A DNA stretch of 32,223 nt from a virus. Below are positions 8,073 through 16,436 of the stretch, piece by piece. Below the pieces are notes generated by a model. That model was not told the origin of the DNA. It saw only the letters and a program-made list of their open reading frames with translations, and ran no database searches. How positions within the stretch are numbered: the stretch's first letter is position 1; every line of letters begins with the position of its first letter. The stretch is taken from IMG/VR virus record IMGVR_UViG_3300021368_000231, positions 1 to 32,223 of that record, one strand, 5' to 3'. The position numbers and the translations under genes were made by a program.

Positions 8073-11018
8073 ATGGTCGATAGAGTTCAAGCGTACGCAA
8101 GCTGGCTCATCGAAAACGAAGACAAAAAAGGAACTGCAGAGTTTGAAGAGGTGGCTAATGCTTATCGCTACCTTAGAGCAGAGCCAGAGCGTATTCGTTT
8201 AGAGAAAGAGTTAGAACAAGCAGAGCAAGAAAGAGCAACGGCTGACTACAGGTTAGAAGCCGCTGAAGACACTATGCTTGAAAACTTAGCAGAAGGTATA
8301 CAACAAACCTCTGCCGCTGGTGTAGGTGCTGCTGCTGACTTAGCTACACTTATTGCTTCTCCTATTACTTATGCTTATGAGAAAGCTACAGGCCAAGACG
8401 TACCTACTGGGCGTGAAGCACTGGCTATGATAGATCCCCGTCTAGATCCTAATCAACGCTTTGTAGAAGAAGATGTAGGTGCTTTTGCTACTCGTCTTGC
8501 AGGTGAGATGTCTGTCTTAGGTGGTGGTTTTGCTCAGGTAGCTAGAGACCCTGCAAAAATATCTTCTGCTATTAAAGACATTGCTGGTTTAGGTATGACC
8601 AAAACTCCTGTAACCGCAACAGCTTTGAAAGAAGGACCAGAGTTTGCAGAAAGACTAACCAGAGATTTAGCAGACCCTGATCGCAATTTTAATCTAGAAA
8701 CTATTGAAGGTGTCAAGCAATTTGCTGATGATGCTGCTATTCGTTTTGACGTAGAACAAGCACGTCCTCAGTTTGATAACTTCGAGCAATGGCAGAAAGT
8801 AGAGCTACCTCGTTTTGAGGCACAGCAAGTTAAATTAGGAGAGCAGTGGGAAAAAGCAGCAGACCGTGTTAAAAAGGCAGAGAAAAGACAACAAAAAGCA
8901 ATAGCGTCAGGAGACGAGGATAAGGTAGTCAAGGCAACTACTGCTTTAAATAAGGCAGAGCAAGAACTAGAAGCGTTAACAGCGCAAGCAGTAAAGGCTC
9001 CTGTACCTCCGTCTATTGCAAAAGGATCAGCAGAGCGTCGTGCTTTTATTAAACAGGAACTAGAACAAGCTGGTGTTGTAGACGACATGGTTAAGCAAGT
9101 TGTTTTACCTCAACGCTATCGAAAGCCTAAGCCGTTTGAAGAGCTAATAGAATACGACAAGATGGCAATGCGCGGGATGTACGATACTAATCCTAGTGCT
9201 TCCGTTAGTTTTTTTGGTAAAGCTTTACGCCCTACTTCTGCTATTGTAACTAAGTTTGCGGGTCCACGTGTAGGTGCTATCTTTGCATCGTCTTTTGAAA
9301 CAGCAGGACGTAATCAAGAACTTTTATACAATAAGTACTTTGACGATAAAGTTAAAGACAGTCTTGCTGAGTTAATTGATTGGGGCAATAATCCAATGAA
9401 TAAAGCTATGTTTCTTGATTTACACCACCAGCCTGAGAATTTAAAAACACTTCTTAGTAATGCATCAGACGAACTCAGCAGACCAGCTTATAATTTGTTT
9501 AAGCAATTAGTGGCAGATTCTAAAGCTCATCAATCTAGTGTAAGAGGTCTGTACAAAGAAGACGTACTTAAAGATGAAGTTTACTGGGCATCAGGTATTA
9601 AACGTTCTGCGTTAGACGACGAAGAAACTTTAGGCACTGCTATTGAAACAGGGACAATTATAAATCCTGGCTCTAAAGAACGTAGCAGAAAAATAGCCCA
9701 AGAGATGGAGCTAGATGAGCTTGACGAGTATTCAAGTCCTATACTTGAACAAATTAATCGTATGTCGCACGAGCAGATGCTTATTGAACTGTCTAAAAAC
9801 TTTAGAATGCGTCCTAGTATACCGTTAAACGGTAACAGTAATGATTTTTTTAGAGAGATGCAACGTACTATCCAAGCTCAAACACAGTCGCCGACTGTAG
9901 CAAAGCGTGTAGCAGAAATGGCTAACACAACATACTTAGGTGCTAAAACATCTACAGGTAGTTTTGTTACTGCATGGATGAAGCAGGCTTATGGTGGTAC
10001 GCTAGGTCAGTTTGATTCTGCTTTTCTTAACTTGCATGATTCTACTATATCAATGGTAAAAAGCGGTGTCAAACCTACGTTAAGAGCTATCCTTAATAGA
10101 GAAGGAATGAGGATTGAAGACTTCGGCATAGGTGGTACTAATAAAAATATAGGAGAGTTTCAAGCAGGATTTGACGAAGGATTAGAAAAAGCTTTTTATG
10201 AAAAGGCTGCAGATAAGTATCAAGACATTGGCTTTAAGTGGTCTGCCTTTAGACTATCGGATAGGAAAGGCAAAGGTATTACTCTTCGTTCTGCATTCAA
10301 TGCTATGAGAGACTCTGCGACTAATGCACAAAAATTTAAAGATGATTTTTCTGTTTATTTTTCTGCGAGAGAACGTGCTTTAATAAGACCTCATTTAGTA
10401 AAAGGCACTGATGTAAATGACATGCCTGAACAAGTTAAACAGATAGTACTAAGAGGTATGTTTACACGGCTAGGTGAACAACAACTTATTTCTGCTGCAG
10501 GTCGTCCTTTGTATTACTTAAACAAGCCTTATGCAAATCTTGTTCGTCCTTTGTATGCACTGTCAGGGTTTGCCATTATGCAGGGCGAGCTACTAAAGCA
10601 AGGTATTATTGACAACATAGCCAAAGGAAACTACAAAGCTGCTGGTAATTTTTCAGCACGTTACATGGCGTACGCTGGTTTAGGTTATGGGATCATTGAT
10701 GAGTTAAGAGGAATACCACAATGGATTCTAGGTAATGAGGACAAAGAACCTACTATCGAAGACATTGTTATAAAAGCAGCCAGCCAGCCTGTACAGGTAG
10801 CTACTTATGGGCGGTTAGGTGATCAGTATTCCACTAAAAAGTTTTTAGATTCTCCTGTTGATCATACCATTGAATCTTTAGCACCTCCTAGTGGACTTGT
10901 TGGTAATTTATCTAAAGATGTTGCAGACGTTGTAACAGGAAAAGATACAAAGTATGAGACGCTAAAAAGTTTTCCGGGCGGTGAAGAGCTACGTGCTGTA
11001 TTGATGGAGGATAGGTAA
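8073..11018 (+). CDS. Large internal virion protein (gp16-like, ejection protein)
   Basis: This 981-residue protein opens with VQAYASWLIENEDKKGTAEF followed by EEVANAYRYLR, a short N-terminal segment I associate with large ejection proteins of T7-like phages. A hydrophobic stretch lies near residues 85-105 (AAGVGAAADLATLIASPITY) and a coiled coil near residues 250-305. The C-terminal quarter has two amphipathic or membrane-type helices (LYALSGFAIMQGELLKQGII and RYMAYAGLGYGIIDELRG). T7 gp16 is larger (about 1318 residues) and carries a lytic transglycosylase domain; I see no such E-containing domain here, so wall penetration may rest on another protein. It overlaps the following gene by one base (TAATG). 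Confidence 0.6.
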   Translation: MVDRVQAYASWLIENEDKKGTAEFEEVANAYRYLRAEPERIRLEKELEQAEQERATADYRLEAAEDTMLENLAEGIQQTSAAGVGAAADLATLIASPITYAYEKATGQDVPTGREALAMIDPRLDPNQRFVEEDVGAFATRLAGEMSVLGGGFAQVARDPAKISSAIKDIAGLGMTKTPVTATALKEGPEFAERLTRDLADPDRNFNLETIEGVKQFADDAAIRFDVEQARPQFDNFEQWQKVELPRFEAQQVKLGEQWEKAADRVKKAEKRQQKAIASGDEDKVVKATTALNKAEQELEALTAQAVKAPVPPSIAKGSAERRAFIKQELEQAGVVDDMVKQVVLPQRYRKPKPFEELIEYDKMAMRGMYDTNPSASVSFFGKALRPTSAIVTKFAGPRVGAIFASSFETAGRNQELLYNKYFDDKVKDSLAELIDWGNNPMNKAMFLDLHHQPENLKTLLSNASDELSRPAYNLFKQLVADSKAHQSSVRGLYKEDVLKDEVYWASGIKRSALDDEETLGTAIETGTIINPGSKERSRKIAQEMELDELDEYSSPILEQINRMSHEQMLIELSKNFRMRPSIPLNGNSNDFFREMQRTIQAQTQSPTVAKRVAEMANTTYLGAKTSTGSFVTAWMKQAYGGTLGQFDSAFLNLHDSTISMVKSGVKPTLRAILNREGMRIEDFGIGGTNKNIGEFQAGFDEGLEKAFYEKAADKYQDIGFKWSAFRLSDRKGKGITLRSAFNAMRDSATNAQKFKDDFSVYFSARERALIRPHLVKGTDVNDMPEQVKQIVLRGMFTRLGEQQLISAAGRPLYYLNKPYANLVRPLYALSGFAIMQGELLKQGIIDNIAKGNYKAAGNFSARYMAYAGLGYGIIDELRGIPQWILGNEDKEPTIEDIVIKAASQPVQVATYGRLGDQYSTKKFLDSPVDHTIESLAPPSGLVGNLSKDVADVVTGKDTKYETLKSFPGGEELRAVLMEDR

Positions 11019-11818
11019 TGGACTTTGAAACAGCACGTATTAAACGTACACAGTTTCCTCAAGAAGAAGTAGTAGTAACAGCTTCTCGTACTAAAGGACA
11101 AGCAGAACAAGCTTTGTCAGATGAGTTTGTTATTGACATGGTTAATCGTTTACCAACAGAAGGGCAACCCGGAACTCCTTTAGGTTTTATGATGGGTCTT
11201 GGTCTTAGTAATCAAGACACTGACTTTCGTATGTTTAAAAAACCTGCTCGTGCAAGAGGCCGTACTGTTTATGGTGCTTACCTTCCAGAAGGAGAAGAGT
11301 TTGCTGCTGATAGAGAACAGATAGGAGGCATGCTTACTTCAAATAAAAGTAGCACGGTAACACCGTATAAGGGAGAGAAAGATATACTTTACTATACGCC
11401 TCAGCATGTTGTTGAGCAGAGAGGCGTGGCAGATAGAATAGGAGAAAGCGATACGTTTGCTCATGAGCTTTTTCACAAAGGATCTGTCATTGCATTGCCT
11501 GTTATAGAAGACATGCTCCAAGAAAAAGGCGGTCCTCTTAAGTTAATGTCTTTAAACAAAGATAAGCTAAGAAAATTTAAGCAGTCGTTTGAAGACGACA
11601 GAAGCCATAGTAAATATTTAGATGCTATGGACAAATATTATCTTGTTGGTGGCGATGTTTCTAAGCTGTCCAAAGAAGAACAGCAGACAATAAACGATGT
11701 TAAAGTTATCAGCACGACTGTAGAAAACTATCTAAGGTCTGATAAGAAAGATAAATACGACATTAGACTACCTACTAAAGCAGCTAAACCTAAAAAGAAA
11801 GGGTTGTTTGAGAAATAA
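11018..11818 (+). CDS. Putative zinc metalloprotease with HELFH motif, virion-associated
   Basis: The product has 266 residues. Residues 149-153 read HELFH in the context DTFAHELFHKG, a textbook HExxH zinc-binding motif in which two His bind zinc and the Glu activates water. The third ligand is not obvious; candidates lie in the helix after residue 190. The N-terminus (EEVVVTASR) is extended and the C-terminus is Lys-rich. The gene is the last of the late operon and overlaps the large ejection protein gene by one base, so it is probably co-expressed with virion proteins. It could be a packaged protease or a maturation enzyme. The motif is clear; substrate and location are unknown. Confidence 0.6.
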   Translation: MDFETARIKRTQFPQEEVVVTASRTKGQAEQALSDEFVIDMVNRLPTEGQPGTPLGFMMGLGLSNQDTDFRMFKKPARARGRTVYGAYLPEGEEFAADREQIGGMLTSNKSSTVTPYKGEKDILYYTPQHVVEQRGVADRIGESDTFAHELFHKGSVIALPVIEDMLQEKGGPLKLMSLNKDKLRKFKQSFEDDRSHSKYLDAMDKYYLVGGDVSKLSKEEQQTINDVKVISTTVENYLRSDKKDKYDIRLPTKAAKPKKKGLFEK

Positions 11819-11836
11819 AAAAGGGGCCGAAGCCCC
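11817..11836 (-). terminator. Factor-independent terminator of the replication operon
   Basis: On the minus strand the sequence reads GGGGC-TTCG-GCCCC followed by six T. The stem is five G/C pairs closed by a C(UUCG)G tetraloop, an unusually stable hairpin. It lies just after the ribonucleotide reductase stop and fills the gap between two convergent operons. Read on the plus strand there is no T run after the stem, so it should stop minus-strand transcripts only. Confidence 0.85.
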
Positions 11837-11842
11837 AGTAAG

Positions 11843-13714
11843 TTACAACTCACAGTTATTACCCGTGCAGGCTAACTGCTGAGACCCTTCCGTCATGTCA
11901 GAGTTCTCAGAGATGTTCCAATCGATCGTCTCTGGGAATTCCTCCTTCAGCTTCTCATAGGTCTCTACGTCGATGGGTTCGTAAGGAGCCTGTTGGTACG
12001 TATGTTCGGAATAAGGCAGAAAACTAACACCGCTTATCTTATCGAACTTGTTGTACAACCACTGACCTACCTCAAGAAACTCATCATCACGATAGTAACA
12101 CGTCATTGATGGTTTGTGTTCACACCAATAGTCTTGGTATATCTCCCATAGTTCTAACTGTTCCATAGCACCCATCTCAGAGGCCACCACAGCCCCGTCA
12201 GGAGACTTTATAGGGAAGGAGAATACCTTGGTACTGGGTGACATTACATCGTCTTCTACGGGGATTCCTGCGGCCTCGAGGACTGTACACAGTGGGTCTC
12301 TTGCATCTGCTCGTACTCGTCTGATGTACTGGTGTGCGTATCGTGGATGTATACCACTAGCAGAATCAACCAGTTGAGACACAGTACCGCTAGGCTTAAC
12401 GGCGGTAATAGCAGTAGAAGTATTAATAGACAGTCGGTCAGCCCATGATTTATTCGTTCCGATAGCCTCTTCACGTAACTCAGTAAGCCATGTTTTGAGG
12501 ACACCTTTATCTCTCCTTCCCGACAACGTCGGATGATCCATGATGCCTGTTAGTGATACACCAAGCAGTGCTTCTTCTTCAGTGTTGTTCTTCCACACCT
12601 TACGCAGGTAACGGAAGTCAGTCAAGGTAGCCTGTAAAGTTCCAAGGATAGTCGCAACACGAACTTTTCGTTTGAGGTCTGAGAGCGTATCTGTTGCCCT
12701 GACAACAACTTCCGATAGATTGCAGAATTGGTAAGGTCGTAGGATGATCTCGCTACATGGATTAGTTCCAAAATCATAGGTAGCATCTCGTCGGTCGTTC
12801 TTTGCAGCTTGCTTTTGACTTGCGACTCTAGAGAACATACCTCGCTCTCCTGATCGGGACTCGTATAAACTTTTCCACTCATTTAGGAATGCCTCAAAGT
12901 CTGGCTTCTCTGTGTAACATGCACTGTTGTTGGCTAGGCCACGCTGCGGATTGTCTTGCCACCACTGGCCTGACTTGCATCGTCGGAGTCTATCGTCAGT
13001 GAGGTTAGACAAACTGATGAGAGCACTTCTGCGAACTCCCCCGACAACGACGATCTGTGCAATCTTACAGCAGAGATCGTGACATTCGATTGAGGAGAGT
13101 TTACGTCCATGAGCTTCCCGAAAGACGTCAACGGTGAAGTTAAACAGATCGACAAGAGGTTCTGGACCAGATGCTCTACCGCCGAAGGTCTTAAGGGTTG
13201 CGCCTGCAGGTCGTACTCCAGATATGTCCCACTTTGGAAGCTGACCCGAATAGAGCAAGCTAATAAGTTCTCTGTATGCTTTAGCCCAGCCAATTTTAGA
13301 ATCGGCGACGTGTATAACGGTATCGGTGTCATGGAATTCCTCTGCTACTTCAGGTAGTTTGGTTACGTATTGACGCTCAACGCTAAAACCTACGCCTGTA
13401 CCGCACATCAGGACGTACATCATCTCGTCAAACGCTTTAGGATGATCAATAGGTAGGTAGCTACAGTTGAAGCCAGCTACGTTGTCACGATCTAGTGCTT
13501 CCCCTGCAGTCATCAACGCTCTCATACTGGGCATGACATCTAAGTTATGAATGTCTGCAAACATACCATTAGCTTCTTCTAATGTTAGTCTGCCTTTTTC
13601 AACCCAGAAGTTTAGGTACCTGTCAATTGTTTCTTCCCACGTCTCACGTCGCTGCTCATCTGGCAGGTAACGTGCATAGCGGGACTTGTGTATGTACTGT
13701 TGATATGCATCCAT
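11843..13714 (-). CDS. nrdJ: Class II (adenosylcobalamin-dependent) monomeric ribonucleotide reductase
   Basis: The enzyme makes deoxyribonucleotides for phage DNA synthesis, using a coenzyme B12-derived thiyl radical. The 623-residue protein carries every functional cysteine of the Lactobacillus leichmannii triphosphate reductase type in matching spacing. C84 (GFNCSY) and C331 (QFCNLSE) would be the active-site redox pair. C320 in TNPCSEI would be the radical cysteine, with E322 as catalytic acid. C616 and C621 (ACTGNNCEL) would be the C-terminal shuttle pair. The C320-C331 and C616-C621 intervals equal those known from the Lactobacillus enzyme (11 and 5). It is about 115 residues shorter than that enzyme. 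It is the last gene of the replication operon; its start overlaps the stop of the DUF3310 gene by one base (TAATG). Confidence 0.92.
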   Translation of the reverse strand: MDAYQQYIHKSRYARYLPDEQRRETWEETIDRYLNFWVEKGRLTLEEANGMFADIHNLDVMPSMRALMTAGEALDRDNVAGFNCSYLPIDHPKAFDEMMYVLMCGTGVGFSVERQYVTKLPEVAEEFHDTDTVIHVADSKIGWAKAYRELISLLYSGQLPKWDISGVRPAGATLKTFGGRASGPEPLVDLFNFTVDVFREAHGRKLSSIECHDLCCKIAQIVVVGGVRRSALISLSNLTDDRLRRCKSGQWWQDNPQRGLANNSACYTEKPDFEAFLNEWKSLYESRSGERGMFSRVASQKQAAKNDRRDATYDFGTNPCSEIILRPYQFCNLSEVVVRATDTLSDLKRKVRVATILGTLQATLTDFRYLRKVWKNNTEEEALLGVSLTGIMDHPTLSGRRDKGVLKTWLTELREEAIGTNKSWADRLSINTSTAITAVKPSGTVSQLVDSASGIHPRYAHQYIRRVRADARDPLCTVLEAAGIPVEDDVMSPSTKVFSFPIKSPDGAVVASEMGAMEQLELWEIYQDYWCEHKPSMTCYYRDDEFLEVGQWLYNKFDKISGVSFLPYSEHTYQQAPYEPIDVETYEKLKEEFPETIDWNISENSDMTEGSQQLACTGNNCEL

Positions 13715-13989
13715 TAAATTAGTTCCTTAATTAATCTGTCAATGTACCAGCGACACTTACGTAAATCTTCTACTGGTTTACCTTTGTAATCATAGCGCCA
13801 TAGGTACTTCAATGCGTTGCCTTTCAAGTAGCCATTGAACTCGTTGGCTGGCATAGATGCTTTGATTGCTTCGATAGCCTCGATAGCGCCTTTGTTGTAG
13901 TGGTCTGGTTGTTCTACGGGGTCTGCCTTTGGCTTCTTCAATATAGAAATACCGTCCCACTCTGCTGGAGTTGCGTCGTCAATACTCAT
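13714..13989 (-). CDS. DUF3310 family protein (T7 gp1.7-like nucleotide kinase domain)
   Basis: The 91-residue product has the DUF3310 signature: PDHYNKGAIEAIEAIKA, then GYLKGNALKYLWRYDYKG, then EDLRKCRWYIDRLI. In T7 this domain occurs in gp1.7, a small nucleotide kinase that phosphorylates dTMP and related nucleotides. The protein here consists of little more than that domain with a 25-residue N-terminal extension. Its location between the metallophosphoesterase group and the ribonucleotide reductase gene fits a role in nucleotide supply. The start ATG overlaps the stop of the upstream 49-residue gene (ATGA), and the upstream gene's end supplies an AAGGAG. Confidence 0.8.
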   Translation of the reverse strand: MSIDDATPAEWDGISILKKPKADPVEQPDHYNKGAIEAIEAIKASMPANEFNGYLKGNALKYLWRYDYKGKPVEDLRKCRWYIDRLIKELI

Positions 13990-14135
13990 TCCATCTCCTT
14001 AAACTTGTAGACTTTTTCTAGCACACGATCTGCAAACCGCTCTACCAGATCCTCTGCCGTGATCTCTAGTGCTTCCATGATTGTTACCTCATCGTAGTGT
14101 TCGGCAACGTGTTCCAACAACTCGTCGAACGTCAT
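13986..14135 (-). CDS. Small acidic conserved protein (49 aa)
   Basis: This short gene fills an otherwise empty gap in the operon. It reads MTFDELLEHVAEHYDEV and continues with EALEITAEDLVERFADRVLE, ending KVYKFKEME. It overlaps both neighbours as ATGA, and an AGGAG lies nine bases before the ATG. The helical, acidic sequence with an ITAEDLVERF motif resembles small proteins I recall from marine phage replication operons. The function is unknown. The double overlap and the ribosome site make it a real gene rather than chance. Confidence 0.7.
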   Translation of the reverse strand: MTFDELLEHVAEHYDEVTIMEALEITAEDLVERFADRVLEKVYKFKEME

Positions 14136-14890
14136 CCATACTTTCTCCTGAGGTAGTTCATACTAATTGGTAACTCATCGAACGATCCGTTGTTTACTTC
14201 GTTTAACATCCAGATTCCTGACCAGCTACCGTTAGTCTGAGGGTTCAGATAATCTTCAGAATGAGTATAAAAAATGCCAGCGAACAAACCAGTAATATTA
14301 CTTCCATCTGCTTTTCTTGCATAAGCTATATCCCTATCCTGAACATGTCCCATGATACATGACATAAACTTTTTCTGCAACATGAGCTTCGCAGTGCTAA
14401 CAGGACGACCCATCACACCGCTAGTGAAGTAATGACAGTAAGCTATACCGTCAATGATAATGGGTTGTAAGAACGGCACTACCTCCCAGCTATCTAAGTA
14501 GAAGTCGTTGTATGACATAAGCCCGTCTAGCTTGGAGTCTGATTCGATAGCTCGTTCTATTCTGTACTCGTGGTTGCCTAGAAGAAACACCATGCGAGGC
14601 TTCCACAGTCTACGTTTACCTTTACGTAGGCGTTTACGTTCTGCCTCAATGGGTTCTAGGAACCTAGCCATTGCCTCGTTACCAGCTTCAATGTCATTGA
14701 CATAGCGTCTACCCTCGAACGACTTCTTCCCAACGTCATAGCTACTGAGACTTGGCATGTCCCAGTGATCCCCCAGATGAATGATAACGTCAGGTTTAGT
14801 TGCTGCGGCGTAGCGTCCTGCCCAGTACAAATGATCGAAGTTACTGTCGGGTTTTACTTGCGTATCAGGTATTACTAGATGCCTAGTCAT
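14132..14890 (-). CDS. Calcineurin-like metallophosphoesterase
   Basis: The 252-residue product has the phosphoesterase motif series in order: PDTQ (residues 8-11, D-x-Q in place of the usual D-x-H), LGDHWD (39-44), LLGNHEYR (103-110), CHYF (152-155) and GHVQ (181-184). These residues would bind two metal ions that hydrolyse phosphodiester or phosphomonoester bonds. Related proteins in phage replication operons are often annotated as DNA repair exonuclease-like or phosphatase; the substrate cannot be read from sequence. I chose the ATG at 14890 over a GTG six bases upstream because the GTG lies in the AGGAG ribosome site and the ATG overlaps the upstream stop as ATGA. Confidence 0.85.
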   Translation of the reverse strand: MTRHLVIPDTQVKPDSNFDHLYWAGRYAAATKPDVIIHLGDHWDMPSLSSYDVGKKSFEGRRYVNDIEAGNEAMARFLEPIEAERKRLRKGKRRLWKPRMVFLLGNHEYRIERAIESDSKLDGLMSYNDFYLDSWEVVPFLQPIIIDGIAYCHYFTSGVMGRPVSTAKLMLQKKFMSCIMGHVQDRDIAYARKADGSNITGLFAGIFYTHSEDYLNPQTNGSWSGIWMLNEVNNGSFDELPISMNYLRRKYG

Positions 14891-15261
14891 AACCACTCCT
14901 TAGGAAGAGTGCTTGGTGTGTACCACTCAAATCCGTTCTTCTCTGCCCAGTCCCTCATACGATAACGACTACCGTCCTTCCGTCGTCTCGAACCCGGCAT
15001 CGGTGTATTAGGATTCTGAAATACAAACACAAGATCTTCATATTTACCTAGCGCCTTACGTACCTCTACGTATTTACGCGCCTCCTCTCTAGTTCTGAAT
15101 CTGCCTTTTACCTCTATGTACGTCATCCATCCAGCACTGTTGTAACAGAAGTCAGGCTCGTACATCTTAGGTATGATATAGCTGATCCTCTCCGCAGGGT
15201 GATATGAACAACTCTTCATGACACCATATAGTTTCTGCTCTAGCTTACTATCAAACTTCAT
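14887..15261 (-). CDS. T7 endonuclease I-like Holliday junction resolvase
   Basis: The enzyme cuts branched DNA, resolving junctions before packaging and helping degrade host DNA. Taken from the ATG at 15261 the protein is 124 residues (T7 gp3 has 149). It shows SKLEQKL with E8, YEPDF with D37, and YIEVKGRF with E50 and K52. These correspond to the E20, D55, E65 and K67 active-site residues of the T7 enzyme. The end PKEWL matches the family's IPxEWI end. A longer reading to 15375 overlaps the exonuclease gene by over 120 bases; the ATG at 15261 has AGGA six bases upstream and is preferred. It overlaps the exonuclease stop by 11 bases. Confidence 0.85.
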   Translation of the reverse strand: MKFDSKLEQKLYGVMKSCSYHPAERISYIIPKMYEPDFCYNSAGWMTYIEVKGRFRTREEARKYVEVRKALGKYEDLVFVFQNPNTPMPGSRRRKDGSRYRMRDWAEKNGFEWYTPSTLPKEWL

Positions 15262-15940
15262 CAGGTATCCTATACTTGTCATCAGAAGATCTGAGAAGGT
15301 ATAGAAGCTGAAGGCTTTCATAGAGTCTATCAGCGTTGAGTTCATTGTCTTCGTATAACTTAAGACACCGCTCATACAGTTCCCTCTCTGTTGTCCAGTC
15401 TGCTAGTGCTTTCTCTGCTTTCTTCGGACCTATGCCGTGTACCCCTGCGATGTTGTCTACCCTGTCGCCCATCAAGGCTTGACGGTACAGCCACTCTGTT
15501 GCAAAGCGTTCGTCAACTTCCTTCATGATTTTCTTGGTGTAGTCATATATCTTAGTGGGTATCTGCAAAAAGTCTTTGTCAAGAGAACAGATAATAGACT
15601 TGTGTTCTAACTCAGTAGATTTGATAGCTATACAGTCATCAGCCTCCATGTTGTCAGAGAGTTCCGCTTTCCATGCATCGAGCATGTACTCACGGAGCAA
15701 GTCTTTATGCACTGGCTTACGTGCGGGACGGCTACCTTTGTAAGGCTGAGAAACAGCAACCTCGTTTCTGAAGTTGCTGCTGCCAGTAAGGTACAGCCTG
15801 TGATCGTTGTAATGCTCAGACAGATCAGAGATTATCTCAGAGATGTAGTTAGCCATAGTTTGGATTGCTATCTTCTCTGGTTCCTCGTCACAGGCAAAGC
15901 CTACACGATAGACAAGCATGTCACCGTCGATGAGTATCAC
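15251..15940 (-). CDS. 5'-3' exonuclease (FEN/T7 gp6-like)
   Basis: The 229-residue protein is a flap endonuclease-type nuclease that removes RNA primers and degrades DNA ends. Metal ligands are visible as IDGD (D5, D7), MEADD (E99, D101, D102), SLDKDF (D121, D123) and GDRVDN (D159, D162). The last is followed by the helix-3-turn-helix DNA-binding segment IAGVHGIGPKKAEKAL. The start is GTG at 15940, overlapping the preceding stop as GTGA; it is chosen because the family begins with the hydrophobic strand leading into IDGD. The length is shorter than T7 gp6 (about 300). Confidence 0.88.
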   Translation of the reverse strand: MILIDGDMLVYRVGFACDEEPEKIAIQTMANYISEIISDLSEHYNDHRLYLTGSSNFRNEVAVSQPYKGSRPARKPVHKDLLREYMLDAWKAELSDNMEADDCIAIKSTELEHKSIICSLDKDFLQIPTKIYDYTKKIMKEVDERFATEWLYRQALMGDRVDNIAGVHGIGPKKAEKALADWTTERELYERCLKLYEDNELNADRLYESLQLLYLLRSSDDKYRIPDEV

Positions 15941-16377
15941 ACGGCTTCCTCGAGATTCATCTCAGGCTCATACTCTACGACGTTAGAGATAACCATGCGA
16001 CGTAGGGTAGGTGAACGACCCTTCTTCTTCATGTACTCCCAGTCATAGAATCCAACAAGACACTTGGCTTCCGAACCGTTTGCAACGACAACACCCATGT
16101 CAGGATCATCCTCGTCATCAAGAGGTGTACGTCCTCTGATTAACAACTCCTCACCGTCAGGCTTAAACGCACGGTACTTGTTGTTTGACTTACAGGTGAT
16201 GTAGTAACCACGCTCGTCACCTTTGTTGTTTACCTTCAGCCCCATGTCTTCGAGTGCTGTTACTGCCTCGTCTGACAAGAGAGCTAGATCAACCGTGTAC
16301 TTGTTAGCAAGCTGGTTCTTCATGGTTAGGTTAGGCCAGTACAGTTGGCACTTAAGGTTTACGTTTGCTTCACTCAT
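15937..16377 (-). CDS. Probable single-stranded DNA-binding protein (gp2.5-like)
   Basis: The 146-residue product is beta-rich with many aromatic residues (LYWPNL, GYYITCKSNNKYRAF, VGFYDWEYM) and an acidic end (EYEPEMNLEEAV). A T7 gp2.5-type single-strand binding protein has the same outline: OB-fold plus acidic tail that contacts polymerase and helicase. It sits between DNA polymerase and exonuclease and is the first gene after a probable promoter at 16407-16436, with GGAG six bases before the ATG. The call rests on composition and position; no invariant motif proves it. Confidence 0.6.
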   Translation of the reverse strand: MSEANVNLKCQLYWPNLTMKNQLANKYTVDLALLSDEAVTALEDMGLKVNNKGDERGYYITCKSNNKYRAFKPDGEELLIRGRTPLDDEDDPDMGVVVANGSEAKCLVGFYDWEYMKKKGRSPTLRRMVISNVVEYEPEMNLEEAV

Positions 16378-16406
16378 AATTAACTCCAGTTAATTTAACA
16401 GCTAAT

Positions 16407-16436
16407 ATTATACCACACATTTACGGATTGTGCTAA
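16407..16436 (-). promoter_or_regulatory. Sigma-70-like promoter before the SSB-like gene
   Basis: On the minus strand TTAGCA (16436-16431) and a perfect TATAAT (16412-16407) are 18 bases apart, with TGTGG just before the -10. The -35 overlaps the polymerase stop codon. It would give the SSB, nuclease and reductase genes an extra start of transcription inside the replication operon. Confidence 0.6.

Noticed and set aside
11817-11836. Bidirectional terminator for both convergent operons
   Set aside because: After the stem the plus strand reads AGTAAG without a T run, so only the minus direction is supported.
15261-15375. N-terminal extension of the endonuclease I-like gene
   Set aside because: It lies within the exonuclease gene; the ATG at 15261 has its own ribosome site and gives the normal family N-terminus.
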